Below are positions 16,401 to 24,869 of a stretch of DNA of 64,000 nt, in pieces. Both the position numbers and the translations under genes were made by a program. The stretch comes from an uncultured Bacteroidales bacterium (GTDB taxonomy: Bacteria; Bacteroidota; Bacteroidia; Bacteroidales; Muribaculaceae), in contig CACWID010000003.1 in NCBI GenBank assembly GCA_902760865.1, positions 62,001 through 126,000 of the forward strand, read 5' to 3'. The stretch's first letter is position 1. Each line of letters starts with the position of its first letter. The notes under the pieces were generated by a model. That model was not told the DNA's origin, made no database searches, and saw only the letters and a program-made list of their open reading frames with translations.

Positions 16401-17965
16401 GAGGAGGTCGTGCCCTTCAGCATCTTGACATAGAGCGACTGGTCGGTCGAGGTGATGTCACCCGAGAACTCACCGACCTGATAGGTCTTGCCGCCATAAT
16501 TGTACTGATAGGCCACGGCGAGGATCTCATCGCTGGCCAGGGCCTGCTTGAGCATAATATAACCCAAGTTGGCATTGAGGGTATATTCCGACGCATTCAG
16601 CAGTCGAGCACTCTCGATTTTCTCATAGTCCTTACCACCCTCAAATTCAAATTCCTTCAATGGCAACAGGGCCGTCGAGGCTTTGCTCATGTAACGGGCA
16701 TCAGGGAAGAACTCCTTGATCTCGCTCATCAGGGTATTTGACTCGTTCGAGGGCAACGACCCTTCAACGCCCTGCCAGTGAGGGTTACTGATGTTCTTCA
16801 AGTCACCTTCGCCGACATCCATAAATGCCATGATGTTGCGTGACTCGTTGAAGTTGTTGCGCTTGTTGGTAATCCACACCTCGATACGAGTAATCTGTAC
16901 ACCCGACGAAACAAGAGGCAACTTTGAGCACCAGGTGTCATAGTTGTCGCGGAAGAAATGTGACAGGAAGAAGTTGCGGTTCTGGTCATACTTGTCAGCC
17001 GAGATCGTGAATTCGTTGGTCTGTGAACCGCCCTTGCTGCTCACGGTCTGGGTCTCACTGTTCTGCTGCGACACGAGTGCCGTGGCGGTGAGTTTACCGA
17101 ACTGCAGTTTGGTTTTAATACCGAACAGGGCTGCACTACCGTGAATGAGCGACGAACCGGTGGTCATGCTCACATTACCGGCCTCGATGTTCTTGATGAT
17201 CTCGTCTTCCTTGCCTTCGTAGGCGAGTTTGAGGTTCTTGCTGTCGAAGTCAAAGGTCGCTCCCGTGTTATATGACATGTTGAAGCGCATCTTGTCGCCG
17301 ACCGTCGCAGTGATGTTGGCCTGGATCTTCTGGTCAAAGTCAAAATAGGTCTTGCGGCGCTGCGAAACCGACAACGAGGGGTTGTCCGTCGAGTTGGACT
17401 TTACGCCCATGTTGATGACCACCGAACCGGTCGTCTTCAACTGCAAGCCACCGGGACCAAACACGGTCTCGAGCGGTCCCATGCCGAACTGCATTTCCAG
17501 GAAGTTGAAGGGGTCTTTCTCGGTGTCCTGAGCGCTCTCGGCGTTCTTCTGTCGATAATACTCCATCATCGACCTCCTGAAGTCTGAATTGCTGTAGTCA
17601 TCAGGAGACATGATGTAGGGGGTGATGATGTCATTGTCACCCAGGCGGGTATGCACCACATAGCATCCCGTCTCAGGGTCAAACTCCACGACAGAGGTGA
17701 TGTTTGAAGGATCTTTCAGGTCGGCGGCATATTCGCCCATGCCACGCACCTCGTCATAGGTCGTGGGGGTCGTCGGCCTGACGTTATAGTGCAGGTCCAG
17801 TGTCGGGGTCTGTTGCTGCTGAGCCGAGGGACGCGTGTCAGGTGGAGGCGGTGGAGGCGGCAGTGTGCTGGTCACGTACTGCGCCAGCACGGTGTCATTT
17901 CCCGCCCACCATCCGATGAGCGCTCCAATGATTATCGCAATTATTATTTTTTTTCGGTTCAGCAT
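10466..17965 (-). CDS. sprA: type IX secretion system outer-membrane translocon protein SprA
   Basis: 2,499 residues, the size expected of SprA/Sov, the 36-strand outer-membrane barrel through which type IX cargo passes. An N-terminal membrane-targeting segment (IIIAIIIGALIGWWAG) is followed by a proline-rich stretch and the SprA N-terminal domains, including FNFLEMQFGMGPLETVFGPGG, INMGVKSNST and the DKMRFNMSYNTGATFDFD block. Long stretches of alternating beta strands run to the C terminus, which ends in an aromatic-rich barrel strand. The frame is intact over 7.5 kb. ruvA lies immediately upstream (78-base gap), a neighbour also seen in other Bacteroidota. A working type IX system would also need PorK/L/M/N and others that are not in this window. 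Confidence 0.95.
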   Translation of the reverse strand: MLNRKKIIIAIIIGALIGWWAGNDTVLAQYVTSTLPPPPPPPDTRPSAQQQQTPTLDLHYNVRPTTPTTYDEVRGMGEYAADLKDPSNITSVVEFDPETGCYVVHTRLGDNDIITPYIMSPDDYSNSDFRRSMMEYYRQKNAESAQDTEKDPFNFLEMQFGMGPLETVFGPGGLQLKTTGSVVINMGVKSNSTDNPSLSVSQRRKTYFDFDQKIQANITATVGDKMRFNMSYNTGATFDFDSKNLKLAYEGKEDEIIKNIEAGNVSMTTGSSLIHGSAALFGIKTKLQFGKLTATALVSQQNSETQTVSSKGGSQTNEFTISADKYDQNRNFFLSHFFRDNYDTWCSKLPLVSSGVQITRIEVWITNKRNNFNESRNIMAFMDVGEGDLKNISNPHWQGVEGSLPSNESNTLMSEIKEFFPDARYMSKASTALLPLKEFEFEGGKDYEKIESARLLNASEYTLNANLGYIMLKQALASDEILAVAYQYNYGGKTYQVGEFSGDITSTDQSLYVKMLKGTTSSPYFPMWDLAMKNVYALGAYQIQKNNFKLNIKYLSDTTGNELTYIPADTINGVPLLQVMNLDRLDANQETHIDGKFDYIEGYTVQSSTGKIIFPVAEPFGEHLRKQFIDQELAKEYIYTELYDSTLTVAQQFSDKNKFILQGEYQSSSGSVIKLNATNVARGSVVVTAAGQTLTENSDYTVDYTMGTVTITNQSIIDAGTNISVSLENQSTFSMQRKTLLGLDLDYAFNKNFHIGGTVMHYGEKAIGDKVAIGSELVNNTIWGVNMSYNTQFMWLTNLLNKIPTVNAVAPSSITFQGEFAQLVPHRAKTGSNSGSSYIDDFESTQSGIDMRSPFSWGLASTPYDPSEDALFPEAFFTNNVNYGKNRALLSWYYVDRLFTQRNSSFAPAYIKNDEDALSYPYAREVSYSEVFPGRELNYGESSVIQTLNLSFYPNERGPYNLDGDKVDPETGNLLFPEQRWGGIMRKTGDNTNFEQSNIEYIQFWLLDPFLDTENLHNEDGGYLYFNLGEVSEDILKDGLKSYENGLPINGDTTYVTNTVWGKVSSQTSLTYAFDNTNGARILQDVGLDGLSTTEEKNHSTYANFLKELDEVFEGYPATKAAMMEDPFSPYNDPASDNYSFYRNGYYDQTYATINDRYKHYNGTDGNSLSQSDAGEGQYQTSRSTPDVEDINQDNTLNEYERYFQYRVALHPDSLQVGTNYITDRRVANVTTRNRKTQQVTWYQFTIPLSDYKKKVGTIQDFSTIRFMRMFMTGFKGTTHLRFASLELVRGEWRNYKYNLNMRGEQPANGSISINTVNIEENNSREPVNYVLPPGVSRIIDSGQSQITQLNEQSMQLTIDDLDAGDARGVYRNTDLDLRTYKRLQMFVHNEATIDNETNLRNGDISLFVRLGSDVKNNYYEYEIPLTVTPPGVYSNNNSSHRLIVWPDENMLDINLDVLVNAKKKRNADKMAGIEGIGYSIRYQDIDEDHPNNKIYVIGNPSLSKVRVMLIGVRNNSPSTKSCVVWVDELRVTDFDSEGGWAAKASMTLNLSDIATLNMGFHKETEGFGSVDQSLSNRRLDNYDQYNIAVQSDLGRFIPEKVKLTAPIYYSYSNEKTTPKYNPMDQDVRLDEAIKICETKHQKDSIMEYAVTQRTAQNFSISGLKFDVKTMKNPMPWDPSNFSFSYSFNKQHLNDPNNVYENTNDYRGSMQYSWTPYIKPFKPFSYFIDDKNKSMKFLNEWELRWLPTNLSFSTNISRYYYEQQTRNETGLSVELPVSVSRNFLWDRQFALSWSFTKSLSASFNSNTTAHIMEPIFENAGQQVNRKLFRDEYEQWRDSVMYSIRHLGTPWAYNQTFNVTYKAPFSQIPILSWITANASYNSTYRWDRGTVVDGVSSGNTIANQTTRSLDGRFNLEQFYSKIPYLKKVDERFSSKNTGRKKTTPKKEKPKKFNRTIKLSPDTAIVINHKLGTKNIKVSAMTSDDKPFKVEYKVKDKDNVIINTLGNENIKFSITEVQKEEKHNFFTEAAEYTCRVLMSVRTLNVRLKNTTSLSVPQFIPDIGDIFGQTTHYDVMAPGLDFAFGFAGQSYIERAKERNWLKGDQTQTSPAIYARTNEFNMELQLEPISGLKITLTGNRTDNRTSQIQFMFADPTIIYGGSYSKTHVALSTAFKGFKADDNYRSATFDKFLANIPIVADRLQQQYMGTTYPDRGFLQGTAFAGNTYSIENGAVNASSSDVLIPAFVAAYSGMNASTIDLNPFPSLKAILPNWRVTYDGLMRVPFFKRIFKAFNLNHAYQCTYSVGSFNSFSDWVTIGDGIGFTRDVLTGGPIPSSPYNISSVSVNEKFAPVIGFTATFKNDISLNMQMDKQRTLTLNSSAGQLVEAVTSAFTVGGSYKIANFNQVLKLKTKQQNVNNDLTFNLNIKMASNTSLIRKFETNTAQATNGTRTWNINFTANYVVSKLITMGAYFDYSSNTPLVSTTSYPTTSSNYGLSINMSLVK

Positions 17966-18043
17966 TCTTGTTTTATATCATAAAATTGTCGGCTGCAGGT
18001 CATCAGTTGTCGGCAATCGGCCGATAACTATTCACCTGTCCGC

Positions 18044-18634
18044 TTACATCATCTTGAGGGCCTGCTTGATGGCACCCTCTACCGTCAACGACGGATTCTT
18101 GGCGAATAGTGACTTAAGTGCCTTATTTGAAGCTTGTTGCGTGAACCCCAGCATAATGAGGGCAGCAAGTGCTTCATCAAAGGCTTCACCTCCGCCTTGT
18201 CCTTTTTCTATTAATAACGTATCACCAGTGGGTTTTATTTTATCTTTTAGGTCAACTATTATTCTTTGGGCTGTTTTTCCGCCCACGCCCTTGACCGTCT
18301 TGAACATGGCCACGTTGCCCTGGGCCACGGCCTGGGAGAATTCATCGACACTCATCGACGAGAGCACCATGCGCGCGGTGTTGGGGCCGACTCCAGACAC
18401 GGAGATGAGGAGCAGAAAGGCTTCACGCTCCTGTTTGGTGGCAAATCCGTAGAGCGTATGGGCGTCTTCCCTGATGACCTCATAGGCATAGAGCATGGCT
18501 TCATCCTTGCCGGACTTGTTCATCACGTCAAAGGTCGAGAGCGTGATATTCATCATGTACCCCACCCCGTGATTATCAATCACGGCGTACGTCGGATTGA
18601 GTTCGGCGACAGTTCCTTTAATATAATCTATCAT
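18044..18634 (-). CDS. ruvA: Holliday junction branch migration protein RuvA
   Basis: 196 residues. An N-terminal OB-fold (MIDYIKGTVAELNP...VDNHGVGYMM-like start) is followed by two helix-hairpin-helix motifs (LISVSGVGPNTARMVL and FKTVKGVGGKTAQRIIVDLKDK). The C-terminal three-helix domain that contacts RuvB ends in QALKMM. It forms tetramers on four-way DNA junctions and recruits the RuvB motor; ruvB is not in the window. It is squeezed between a subtilase gene (9 bases upstream) and sprA (78 bases downstream), so it is likely transcribed with both. Confidence 0.96.
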   Translation of the reverse strand: MIDYIKGTVAELNPTYAVIDNHGVGYMMNITLSTFDVMNKSGKDEAMLYAYEVIREDAHTLYGFATKQEREAFLLLISVSGVGPNTARMVLSSMSVDEFSQAVAQGNVAMFKTVKGVGGKTAQRIIVDLKDKIKPTGDTLLIEKGQGGGEAFDEALAALIMLGFTQQASNKALKSLFAKNPSLTVEGAIKQALKMM

Positions 18635-18643
18635 AGCTATAAT

Positions 18644-20746
18644 TCACTTAAAAATCAGGTCAATAATACAATTAACATCGGCAATGAGAATCTCGCAGTC
18701 ACGGTTGACGTCGGCACGCAGCAACGTGGCTTCATCATAACGGCCCTCACCCGAGAGAATGATATCGATCAGGGTCATGACATCGGCAATGTTGACCTCG
18801 TGGTCGTTGTTCACATCGCCGGGGAGCAAGGTCGTCCTGATCACATGATCGACGGCGGCCGTGGCGTCCAGCTTGCCGAAGCCCCATTGCTCAGGATTAC
18901 CGTGGATGACGTAGCTGTCGGCAACGGCACTGCTTCTCAAGGCTTTTCTGACGGCAGACGGGCTCAATTCGGGATTGGCCTGCAACATCAGTGCAATGGC
19001 ACCGGCCACAAGCGGCGACGACATGGATGTGCCTTGATTGGCATAATAAGGATACTCCACTCCATCAAATATCACCGGAGCAGGCCACTGCTGACGGCTG
19101 GAGACGGTGTCATATCGGCTGGCCGACGACATCAGCACCATGCCTGGCGCGCAGATGTCCGGCCGGGTAATGCCGTGTTCATCAGGGCCAAAGGAGGAGA
19201 ATGCGGCAATATCACCGGGGTTGCAGCCATCGATGTGTACGGGGTCGCCTGTGTTCGCCACATAACTGCCGCGCGAGCAATACGCACCCACCGAGATGAC
19301 ACTGTCGGTCGTCGCCATGTCACTGATTGAGCCGGAATACTGGCCTCCGGTCACTCCCTCGATGCCGAAGGTGTAGAAGTAGCAGGTCTTAGACGTCCAT
19401 GCCGTGATGCTGACGGGCTCATCGGCAACATACTGCACGCCCAGCAGGTGTCCGGCCTGGACAGATGTCGCATCCAGCATCCAGTAGGCGTTGTAGCGTC
19501 CGTCTTCGACCAGTTGTCCATTGTTGTCATATCGCGGTTGCAATGCGCTGGCAAACAGCACTTCACCGTCATAATAGCGTGCAAATCCGGCATCGTCGGT
19601 GCTGTTGACTGAGAAAACGCTGTCCTCGGGCAACAGGCCCATGAAGGGGGAGGCATATTCCAGGGCTCCGGTCGCCCTGTTGATGACCACTAGGCGTGAA
19701 CGGTGACATTGCGTCCCGTCACTCCAAGCGCTGACAAAGCCCTGGCGCTGCAGACCGCCCCATTGGTTACGCAGCAATGTTGTCACGGTGTCCCCCACCC
19801 CCTTGATGTCAGCACGCAGGCAGATGGGCGCGTTGCCGTCATTACCCGCCGACACGACACAGATGCGTCCCGGGCCGGTCAGGTCGTTGAAAGCACGGCA
19901 CAAGTAGGAGGACCCGTCGTTGGGGCCGCCGTTGCTGCCGATGCTCAAATTGATGACACACGGCTTGCCCACCCTGTCAGCGTAATCAAAGATATACATC
20001 ACTGCACTCAGGATATTGACATCGGTAAGTTCTGGCGCCGGAATGCCGCACACGACGATATCAGCATCAGGGGCCATGCCATACCAGCCGTTGATATCAC
20101 ATCCGCCCGCTGCCGTGCCGGTGGTGTGTGTGCCGTGTGATGAGGCGGGATAATCGGTCGTCAAGGCTGCAATCTGCCAGGGCGTCTCATAGCAGCTGCC
20201 CGGCAACGTATCACCCTTGACAATGGGTGCCGTCCCTGAATCGTCTTCAGGCATATAGACGGCACGGACACGTGAACGGCCCTCACGGTCACACAGGTTG
20301 ATGTGGTTGAAGTCAATACCCGTGTCTATCACCCCGACAATCACTCCTTTTCCGGTCAAGGGGGCCACCAGCGTGGTCGCGTGATGGAGGGGATTGACGT
20401 TCACCAGGTAACGGGCCGTGTCATTGCACAACTGCAGATGACGGGCGAGCGAAATTTTCTGCACCTCGGCAAGGGCGGCTACCTCACTGAGAGCCTCAGC
20501 AGGAATGTCGGCGATGACAAAGCCGTCGAGCGAAGCGCTGATCTTGACGCCTTGACGCCTCAACTCGCTGACAACCGCGTCGTCATCGACACTGACAAAT
20601 GCACGGAAAAACTGCAGATGTGAAGCCACGGCGGTGCTATGGCGTCTTGCCAGAGCGACACGCGACGCTGCGTCCAGCGGGTTCACTGCTCCTGCATCCA
20701 GGACGAGCAGGAGCAACGACACTATGACCAGAACGCAATTCTTCAC
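18644..20746 (-). CDS. secreted S8 subtilisin-like protease with C-terminal dockerin-type repeat
   Basis: 700 residues. A signal peptide (CVLVIVSLLLLVLDAGA) precedes a propeptide-like region (about 25-115) and the S8 domain. The catalytic triad is intact: Asp141 in GVIDTGIDFNH, His204 in SSHGTHTTG and Ser574 in GTSMSSP. The large spacing between His and Ser reflects an inserted beta domain, as in CspA-like S8 proteases. Residues from about 640 form two dockerin-type EF-hand-like repeats (GDVNNDHEVNIADVMTLID and ADVNRDCEILIADVNCIID). It is a paralogue of the next gene upstream, 7 bases away. A role in processing exported proteins or degrading dietary protein is inference. Confidence 0.9.
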   Translation of the reverse strand: MKNCVLVIVSLLLLVLDAGAVNPLDAASRVALARRHSTAVASHLQFFRAFVSVDDDAVVSELRRQGVKISASLDGFVIADIPAEALSEVAALAEVQKISLARHLQLCNDTARYLVNVNPLHHATTLVAPLTGKGVIVGVIDTGIDFNHINLCDREGRSRVRAVYMPEDDSGTAPIVKGDTLPGSCYETPWQIAALTTDYPASSHGTHTTGTAAGGCDINGWYGMAPDADIVVCGIPAPELTDVNILSAVMYIFDYADRVGKPCVINLSIGSNGGPNDGSSYLCRAFNDLTGPGRICVVSAGNDGNAPICLRADIKGVGDTVTTLLRNQWGGLQRQGFVSAWSDGTQCHRSRLVVINRATGALEYASPFMGLLPEDSVFSVNSTDDAGFARYYDGEVLFASALQPRYDNNGQLVEDGRYNAYWMLDATSVQAGHLLGVQYVADEPVSITAWTSKTCYFYTFGIEGVTGGQYSGSISDMATTDSVISVGAYCSRGSYVANTGDPVHIDGCNPGDIAAFSSFGPDEHGITRPDICAPGMVLMSSASRYDTVSSRQQWPAPVIFDGVEYPYYANQGTSMSSPLVAGAIALMLQANPELSPSAVRKALRSSAVADSYVIHGNPEQWGFGKLDATAAVDHVIRTTLLPGDVNNDHEVNIADVMTLIDIILSGEGRYDEATLLRADVNRDCEILIADVNCIIDLIFK

Positions 20747-20753
20747 CTGTATG

Positions 20754-22790
20754 TTATGACAGAATGATGTCGATAATCATGTTGATGTCACTGACACCGA
20801 TCTCGCCGTCACTGTTGACGTCGGCACGGCGCATGACATCATCAGCGTATGAACCGCCCAGGATGATGTCGATCACCACATTGATGTCACTCAAATTGAC
20901 CTCACCGTCACCATTGACGTCTCCATTCTTGTCCTCAATGTGAAGGACATAGCGCATACCGGCCTCGATATCAAGTTTGCCGGAGCCCCATCGCTCGGGA
21001 TTTCCTCTCGTGACATAGCTGTCCTTGTAGCTGCTGTGCTTGAGTACATTGCGCACGTTGGCAGCGCTCAGGTTGGGATTGGCCTGTAGCCATAGCGCGA
21101 TGGCTCCGGTCACGACAGGAGCTGACATCGAGGTGCCCAAGTCTGGACAGAAGGGGTACTCAACGCCATTGACAAATGCCGACGGCTGCCAGTACTGGAG
21201 ATTATGGGGATGGGTGTCATATCTGTTGGCCGACGAAATGACTACGCTGCCGGGGGCACACACGTCAGGGCGCGATACGCCGTTCTCGTCGGGGCCGTAG
21301 GAACTGTAATATGACATCTGCAAGGGCTCGCTATCGGGGCGGAAGTACAGGCTTCCGTCACGCAGGGGCACATATTGCTTGGAATTATAGGAACCCACCG
21401 AGATGACGCTGTCTGATGTCGCCAGCTCATTGATGGAACCGACCGACGTGCCCGACGACACCCAATTAATTCCGTAGGTGTTGAAATAGGCATACTGTGA
21501 CGTCCAGATACTCAAGTCGGTTGCCAGCGGGCTATAGTACTGCACGCCGATGATATAGTAGGATTCTTTGGCCGTCATGTTAAGCGTGATCAGCGAGGAA
21601 CCGTGACCACCCTCCTCGATGGTGCCCGAGAAGTCCATCGTGCCGGTATAAAACTCTGCCAGCTGTGCATCGGTCTCGGTGTCAAAATGTTCGGTCACAC
21701 CAGTGGTGGTAGTACCCAGCGAACGGGACTGATACACAATCTTCCTGGTGCGGGTATCAACGACAATCAATTTTGAGTTAAAGGGGGTTGCACCTTTACT
21801 CCAGGCATTGACACAGCCCGAGCGTGTCCTGCCACCGGTCTTGGCATAGCCGTTCAGCAGTGCGGTAACGGTATCGGTCTTGGTCTTCAACGACTCATGG
21901 ATACACACCGGTTCGTCACCGTCGTTACCTGCCGAGACCACAAATACGCGTCCGGGGCCGGAAAACTGCTTGATGACGGTGGAAAGATAGGATGTGCCGT
22001 CGTGGGCGCCCACATTACACCCCATGCTGATGTTGACGACATAGGGTTTGCCCATGCGTTTGGCATAATCATCGATGTAGCTGATGCAATGGGCCAGCTT
22101 CACGTCATTCAACTCGCCCTCGGGCATACCGCAAGCCACGATGTCGGCTCCAGGCGCGATGCCATACCACCCGTTGTCACGGTAACTGCCGGCTGCGATA
22201 CCCGCTGTCTGCGTGCCGTGGGTAGTGGCGGGGTCGTCGGTAGTGAGAGCCAGGATGCGCTCCGGCGTCTCAAAACACGTGCCAGGCAGCACAATCCTGT
22301 TGACCATGATGGTCCTGCCCGTGTTGTTAAACGGCAGATATACCGCCTTGACCCTCGTGTTGCCGTTCTCATCCCAGAAGTTGACGTGATTGAAGTCGAA
22401 GCCGCAGTCGATCACGCCCACGATGATACCCGAGCCGTCATAGGGCATGTCTAGACGCTCGCCCAGATGGACAGCATCGGCATGCGACAAGTAGCGGGCA
22501 CTGTCGCTGTAAGTCAAGATGGGAATTGACCTTGAGGCGCTAAGGATGCCGCTGAAGTTCCTCAAGTCACTAGGCATATAATTATTGGGAACCTCGGCAG
22601 TGATGATACCATCATAACGGGCTGTAATCTTCAGGCCGGCATTGCGCAGCTGGGTCAGGTCAACATTATCATTGACCGATATAAACGCATCATAGTAGCC
22701 TTCCTCGACAGCCTGTGCCTCAAAGGGCACACCCATAAAAGACCACCAGGCCACAATTGCCATTGCAAGCAATAGATTCTTCATTTCCAT
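20754..22790 (-). CDS. secreted S8 subtilisin-like protease with dockerin-type repeat, paralogue of the 18644 gene
   Basis: 678 residues (ATG 22790; ATG 22784 also possible). A signal peptide (LLLAMAIVAWWSFMGVPFEAQA) is followed by a propeptide region and an S8 domain with Asp128 (GVIDCGFDFNH), His191 (TTHGTQTAG) and Ser554 (GTSMSAP). The second histidine of the usual HGTH motif is glutamine here; the catalytic histidine itself is kept, so activity is expected. The C terminus carries two dockerin-type repeats (GDVNGDGEVNLSDINVVID and ADVNSDGEIGVSDINMIID), better preserved than in the neighbour. It is the first gene of the run S8-S8-ruvA-sprA-epsG-like, and its promoter is at 22825-22832. Confidence 0.9.
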   Translation of the reverse strand: MEMKNLLLAMAIVAWWSFMGVPFEAQAVEEGYYDAFISVNDNVDLTQLRNAGLKITARYDGIITAEVPNNYMPSDLRNFSGILSASRSIPILTYSDSARYLSHADAVHLGERLDMPYDGSGIIVGVIDCGFDFNHVNFWDENGNTRVKAVYLPFNNTGRTIMVNRIVLPGTCFETPERILALTTDDPATTHGTQTAGIAAGSYRDNGWYGIAPGADIVACGMPEGELNDVKLAHCISYIDDYAKRMGKPYVVNISMGCNVGAHDGTSYLSTVIKQFSGPGRVFVVSAGNDGDEPVCIHESLKTKTDTVTALLNGYAKTGGRTRSGCVNAWSKGATPFNSKLIVVDTRTRKIVYQSRSLGTTTTGVTEHFDTETDAQLAEFYTGTMDFSGTIEEGGHGSSLITLNMTAKESYYIIGVQYYSPLATDLSIWTSQYAYFNTYGINWVSSGTSVGSINELATSDSVISVGSYNSKQYVPLRDGSLYFRPDSEPLQMSYYSSYGPDENGVSRPDVCAPGSVVISSANRYDTHPHNLQYWQPSAFVNGVEYPFCPDLGTSMSAPVVTGAIALWLQANPNLSAANVRNVLKHSSYKDSYVTRGNPERWGSGKLDIEAGMRYVLHIEDKNGDVNGDGEVNLSDINVVIDIILGGSYADDVMRRADVNSDGEIGVSDINMIIDIILS

Positions 22791-22824
22791 AGATCAGAAT
22801 ATAACTTTGACACACATTAATCTG

Positions 22825-22832
22825 CAAAATTA
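22825..22832 (-). promoter_or_regulatory. -7 element for the S8-S8-ruvA-sprA operon
   Basis: The minus strand reads TAATTTTG followed by C, about 35 bases before ATG 22790, in AT-rich DNA. Confidence 0.65.
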
Positions 22833-23171
22833 CGATTATTTTTCAATAACCACATTATTTAAATAAAGAAAAACTGAAAAAAACTATCTGAAACCAAGTA
22901 AATGCGTTTGCAACTGGGGCTCTGCCATAAATCAATTGCTAGAATGATAACCGCCCTGCAGGCGGTAACCTCTAGCTCGCCGAAGCCAAATTAATCAAAT
23001 CAATTGTTATTCTTTTATCTAAATAAATATTAATTTTAATTTTAAAATTTGTTTAATTTCCCGTGCGCTAGCACGGTTACATATTACCGTGTCGCAATTA
23101 TGACACACCGCCAGGGGGAGGTGATTCCAGGCGTTACAATTATCCGCCATGTAGAGACGTACAAAAACACT
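22833..23171. other. intergenic region with several small palindromes, no gene seen
   Basis: The gap between the S8 promoter and the TPR terminator contains ACCGCCTGCAGGGCGGT-like (about 22950), CCGTGCGCTAGCACGG (about 23060) and TGTCGCAATTATGACAC-type (about 23091-23106) inverted repeats separated by AT-rich DNA. A 62-codon frame at 23019-23207 on the minus strand overlaps these structures and has no protein-like features. It may be decayed repeat-element DNA. Confidence 0.4.
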
Positions 23172-23207
23172 GCGGGCGGAGGAAATACATGATTCCTCCG
23201 CCCGCAT
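23172..23207 (-). terminator. terminator of the TPR/PstS-like transcript
   Basis: A 14-bp perfect, very GC-rich stem (23172-23185 with 23194-23207). On the minus strand it is followed by GTGTTTTTGT. It lies about 35 bases after the TPR stop. Confidence 0.85.
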
Positions 23208-23243
23208 GGGTCGTTATTTCAGGTCAACCGTGTGACCCGTGGT

Positions 23244-24869
23244 TTACTTCAGACTGTTAACGTAGTTGCGCAGCGACTCGTTCTCGGGATCATACTCCAG
23301 CCATTTCTGGTAGTAGGTCTTGGCAGTTGCCTTGTCGCCCTTACCGAAGTAGTAGGTTGCCAAATAGTTGTAGGCATACTTGTAGTAGCGGGCGTAGTCG
23401 GCCTTGTCCTCCTTTGCATCGAGAATCTGCAGCAGCTCGTTGTAAGCGTTCAGGGCTGCGCCAGTGTTGTTGTCACCCTCGCGAACCTTGGCAATCTTGG
23501 CCTTCTGGTTCACAATCTGTACGTTGCCGGGAACCAGCTTGTCTACCTCGTCGATGTACTTCTGCGACTTGTTCAGTGCATCGGCCCTGGTGGCAGCATC
23601 GAGGGTCTCGGTGTTGGCAATGCCCAGGTAGTAGTTAGACAGGGTGAAGAGGTCGTTCGACTTGTTGTTGCCACCGTCAACCAGACGCTGGTAGTACTCA
23701 GCAGCCTTCACGAAGTTCTCAGTATCGGCATAGCTGTCACCCATGAAGCGGATCAGGTCAGCGTTGTTGGGATTGAGCTCAATGGCCTTCTCATAGGCTA
23801 CGATTGCCTCCTCGGGATGACCGGCGGTCTGCAGTGCCATACCATAGTCGGTGTAGTCGCGAACCTCATAGTTGGAACCCTGGGGAACTGCGTTGGCGAA
23901 GAACGAGCGGCCAGCCTCAACAGCCTCATTCCATTTCTGGAGCTGCACCAGGTTGTAAAGCTGCATACGCTTCATGTAGAACACCTTGCTGTCGGTGGGA
24001 TTCAGCTTGCGAACCAGGTCGGAAGCCAGCTGATAGGAATCCTCATACTTCTCGCCGAAGAACAGCAGCTGAACATAGCGTACCTCGTCCTGAGCAAAGT
24101 GGTTGGGGTTCTTAATGTACTTGCCGTACTGCTCGGCAGCCTTGGTGCCCAGGTTGTCAGCATAGTACATCTCTGCAAGCTCGCGCTGAACGAGTGCCGA
24201 GTTGGGAACCTTGGCCTGGAGCTCCTCGAGCCGACCGATCGCCATCTCGGGATTCACGTTGAAATAGGTGTTGGCATACTTCACATAAGCCTCGATGTTG
24301 TTGGGATCCTTGTCAAAAGCGAGCTCATAGATACCGGCTGCATTGCCCCAGTCCTTCTTGTCGGCCTTGGTGTCGGCCTCAAAGATGTAGCTGTCAGGAT
24401 CATCGGCATTCCACTTGCGGGCATTCTTGATGCACTTCTCGATGTCCTTGGCATAGGTCGTGGGATTGGCATCATAGTAGGCACGAGCGATTTCCATCTC
24501 CAGCTTGGCGTCCTTCTTGGTCAGCTTGCGAGCCTTCTCGAGCAGTCCCTTCACGTCGCCGCCGTTCTTCAGTGCGAGAGCAGCCTGGCCTACATAGTTG
24601 TAGGGATTCATGGCGTTGGCAGCGATGCCCTTCTCAAAGTTGGCAGCGGCAGCTGCTACGTTGCCCTGGTGCAGTGCGATTTGTCCGAGATAGTAGTAGG
24701 CCTCGGCCTTGTCGGTGCTTGCAGCGTTCAGGTTGCGTTCGAGCAGTTCCTTTGCGTTGTCCAGTTTGTCAACCTTGTAGTACTCAATACCGTCCTTGTA
24801 GCCCTGTGCGTTGGCTACCAGTGATGCACCCATCAACAAGAGTGATGCAATAAAGAATTTCCTTTTCAT
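23244..24869 (-). CDS. secreted tetratricopeptide repeat protein
   Basis: 541 residues. The signal peptide (FFIASLLLMGASLVANAQG) is followed by about a dozen degenerate TPR units. The clearest are AEAYYYLGQIALHQGN, NPYNYVGQAALALKNG, DYGMALQTAGHPEEAIVAYE and YLATYYFGKGDKATAKTYYQ. TPR arrays are protein-binding scaffolds, so the protein is expected to be periplasmic. It follows the phosphate-binding-like lipoprotein gene by 82 bases on the same strand. In many Bacteroidota this pair sits beside TonB/ExbB/ExbD genes, which suggests a role in an energy-transducing envelope complex, but those genes are not in this window. Confidence 0.85.
   Translation of the reverse strand: MKRKFFIASLLLMGASLVANAQGYKDGIEYYKVDKLDNAKELLERNLNAASTDKAEAYYYLGQIALHQGNVAAAAANFEKGIAANAMNPYNYVGQAALALKNGGDVKGLLEKARKLTKKDAKLEMEIARAYYDANPTTYAKDIEKCIKNARKWNADDPDSYIFEADTKADKKDWGNAAGIYELAFDKDPNNIEAYVKYANTYFNVNPEMAIGRLEELQAKVPNSALVQRELAEMYYADNLGTKAAEQYGKYIKNPNHFAQDEVRYVQLLFFGEKYEDSYQLASDLVRKLNPTDSKVFYMKRMQLYNLVQLQKWNEAVEAGRSFFANAVPQGSNYEVRDYTDYGMALQTAGHPEEAIVAYEKAIELNPNNADLIRFMGDSYADTENFVKAAEYYQRLVDGGNNKSNDLFTLSNYYLGIANTETLDAATRADALNKSQKYIDEVDKLVPGNVQIVNQKAKIAKVREGDNNTGAALNAYNELLQILDAKEDKADYARYYKYAYNYLATYYFGKGDKATAKTYYQKWLEYDPENESLRNYVNSLK

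Noticed and set aside
23019-23207. 62-codon minus-strand frame
   Set aside because: It runs through palindromes and the TPR terminator and has no signal, domain or start context.
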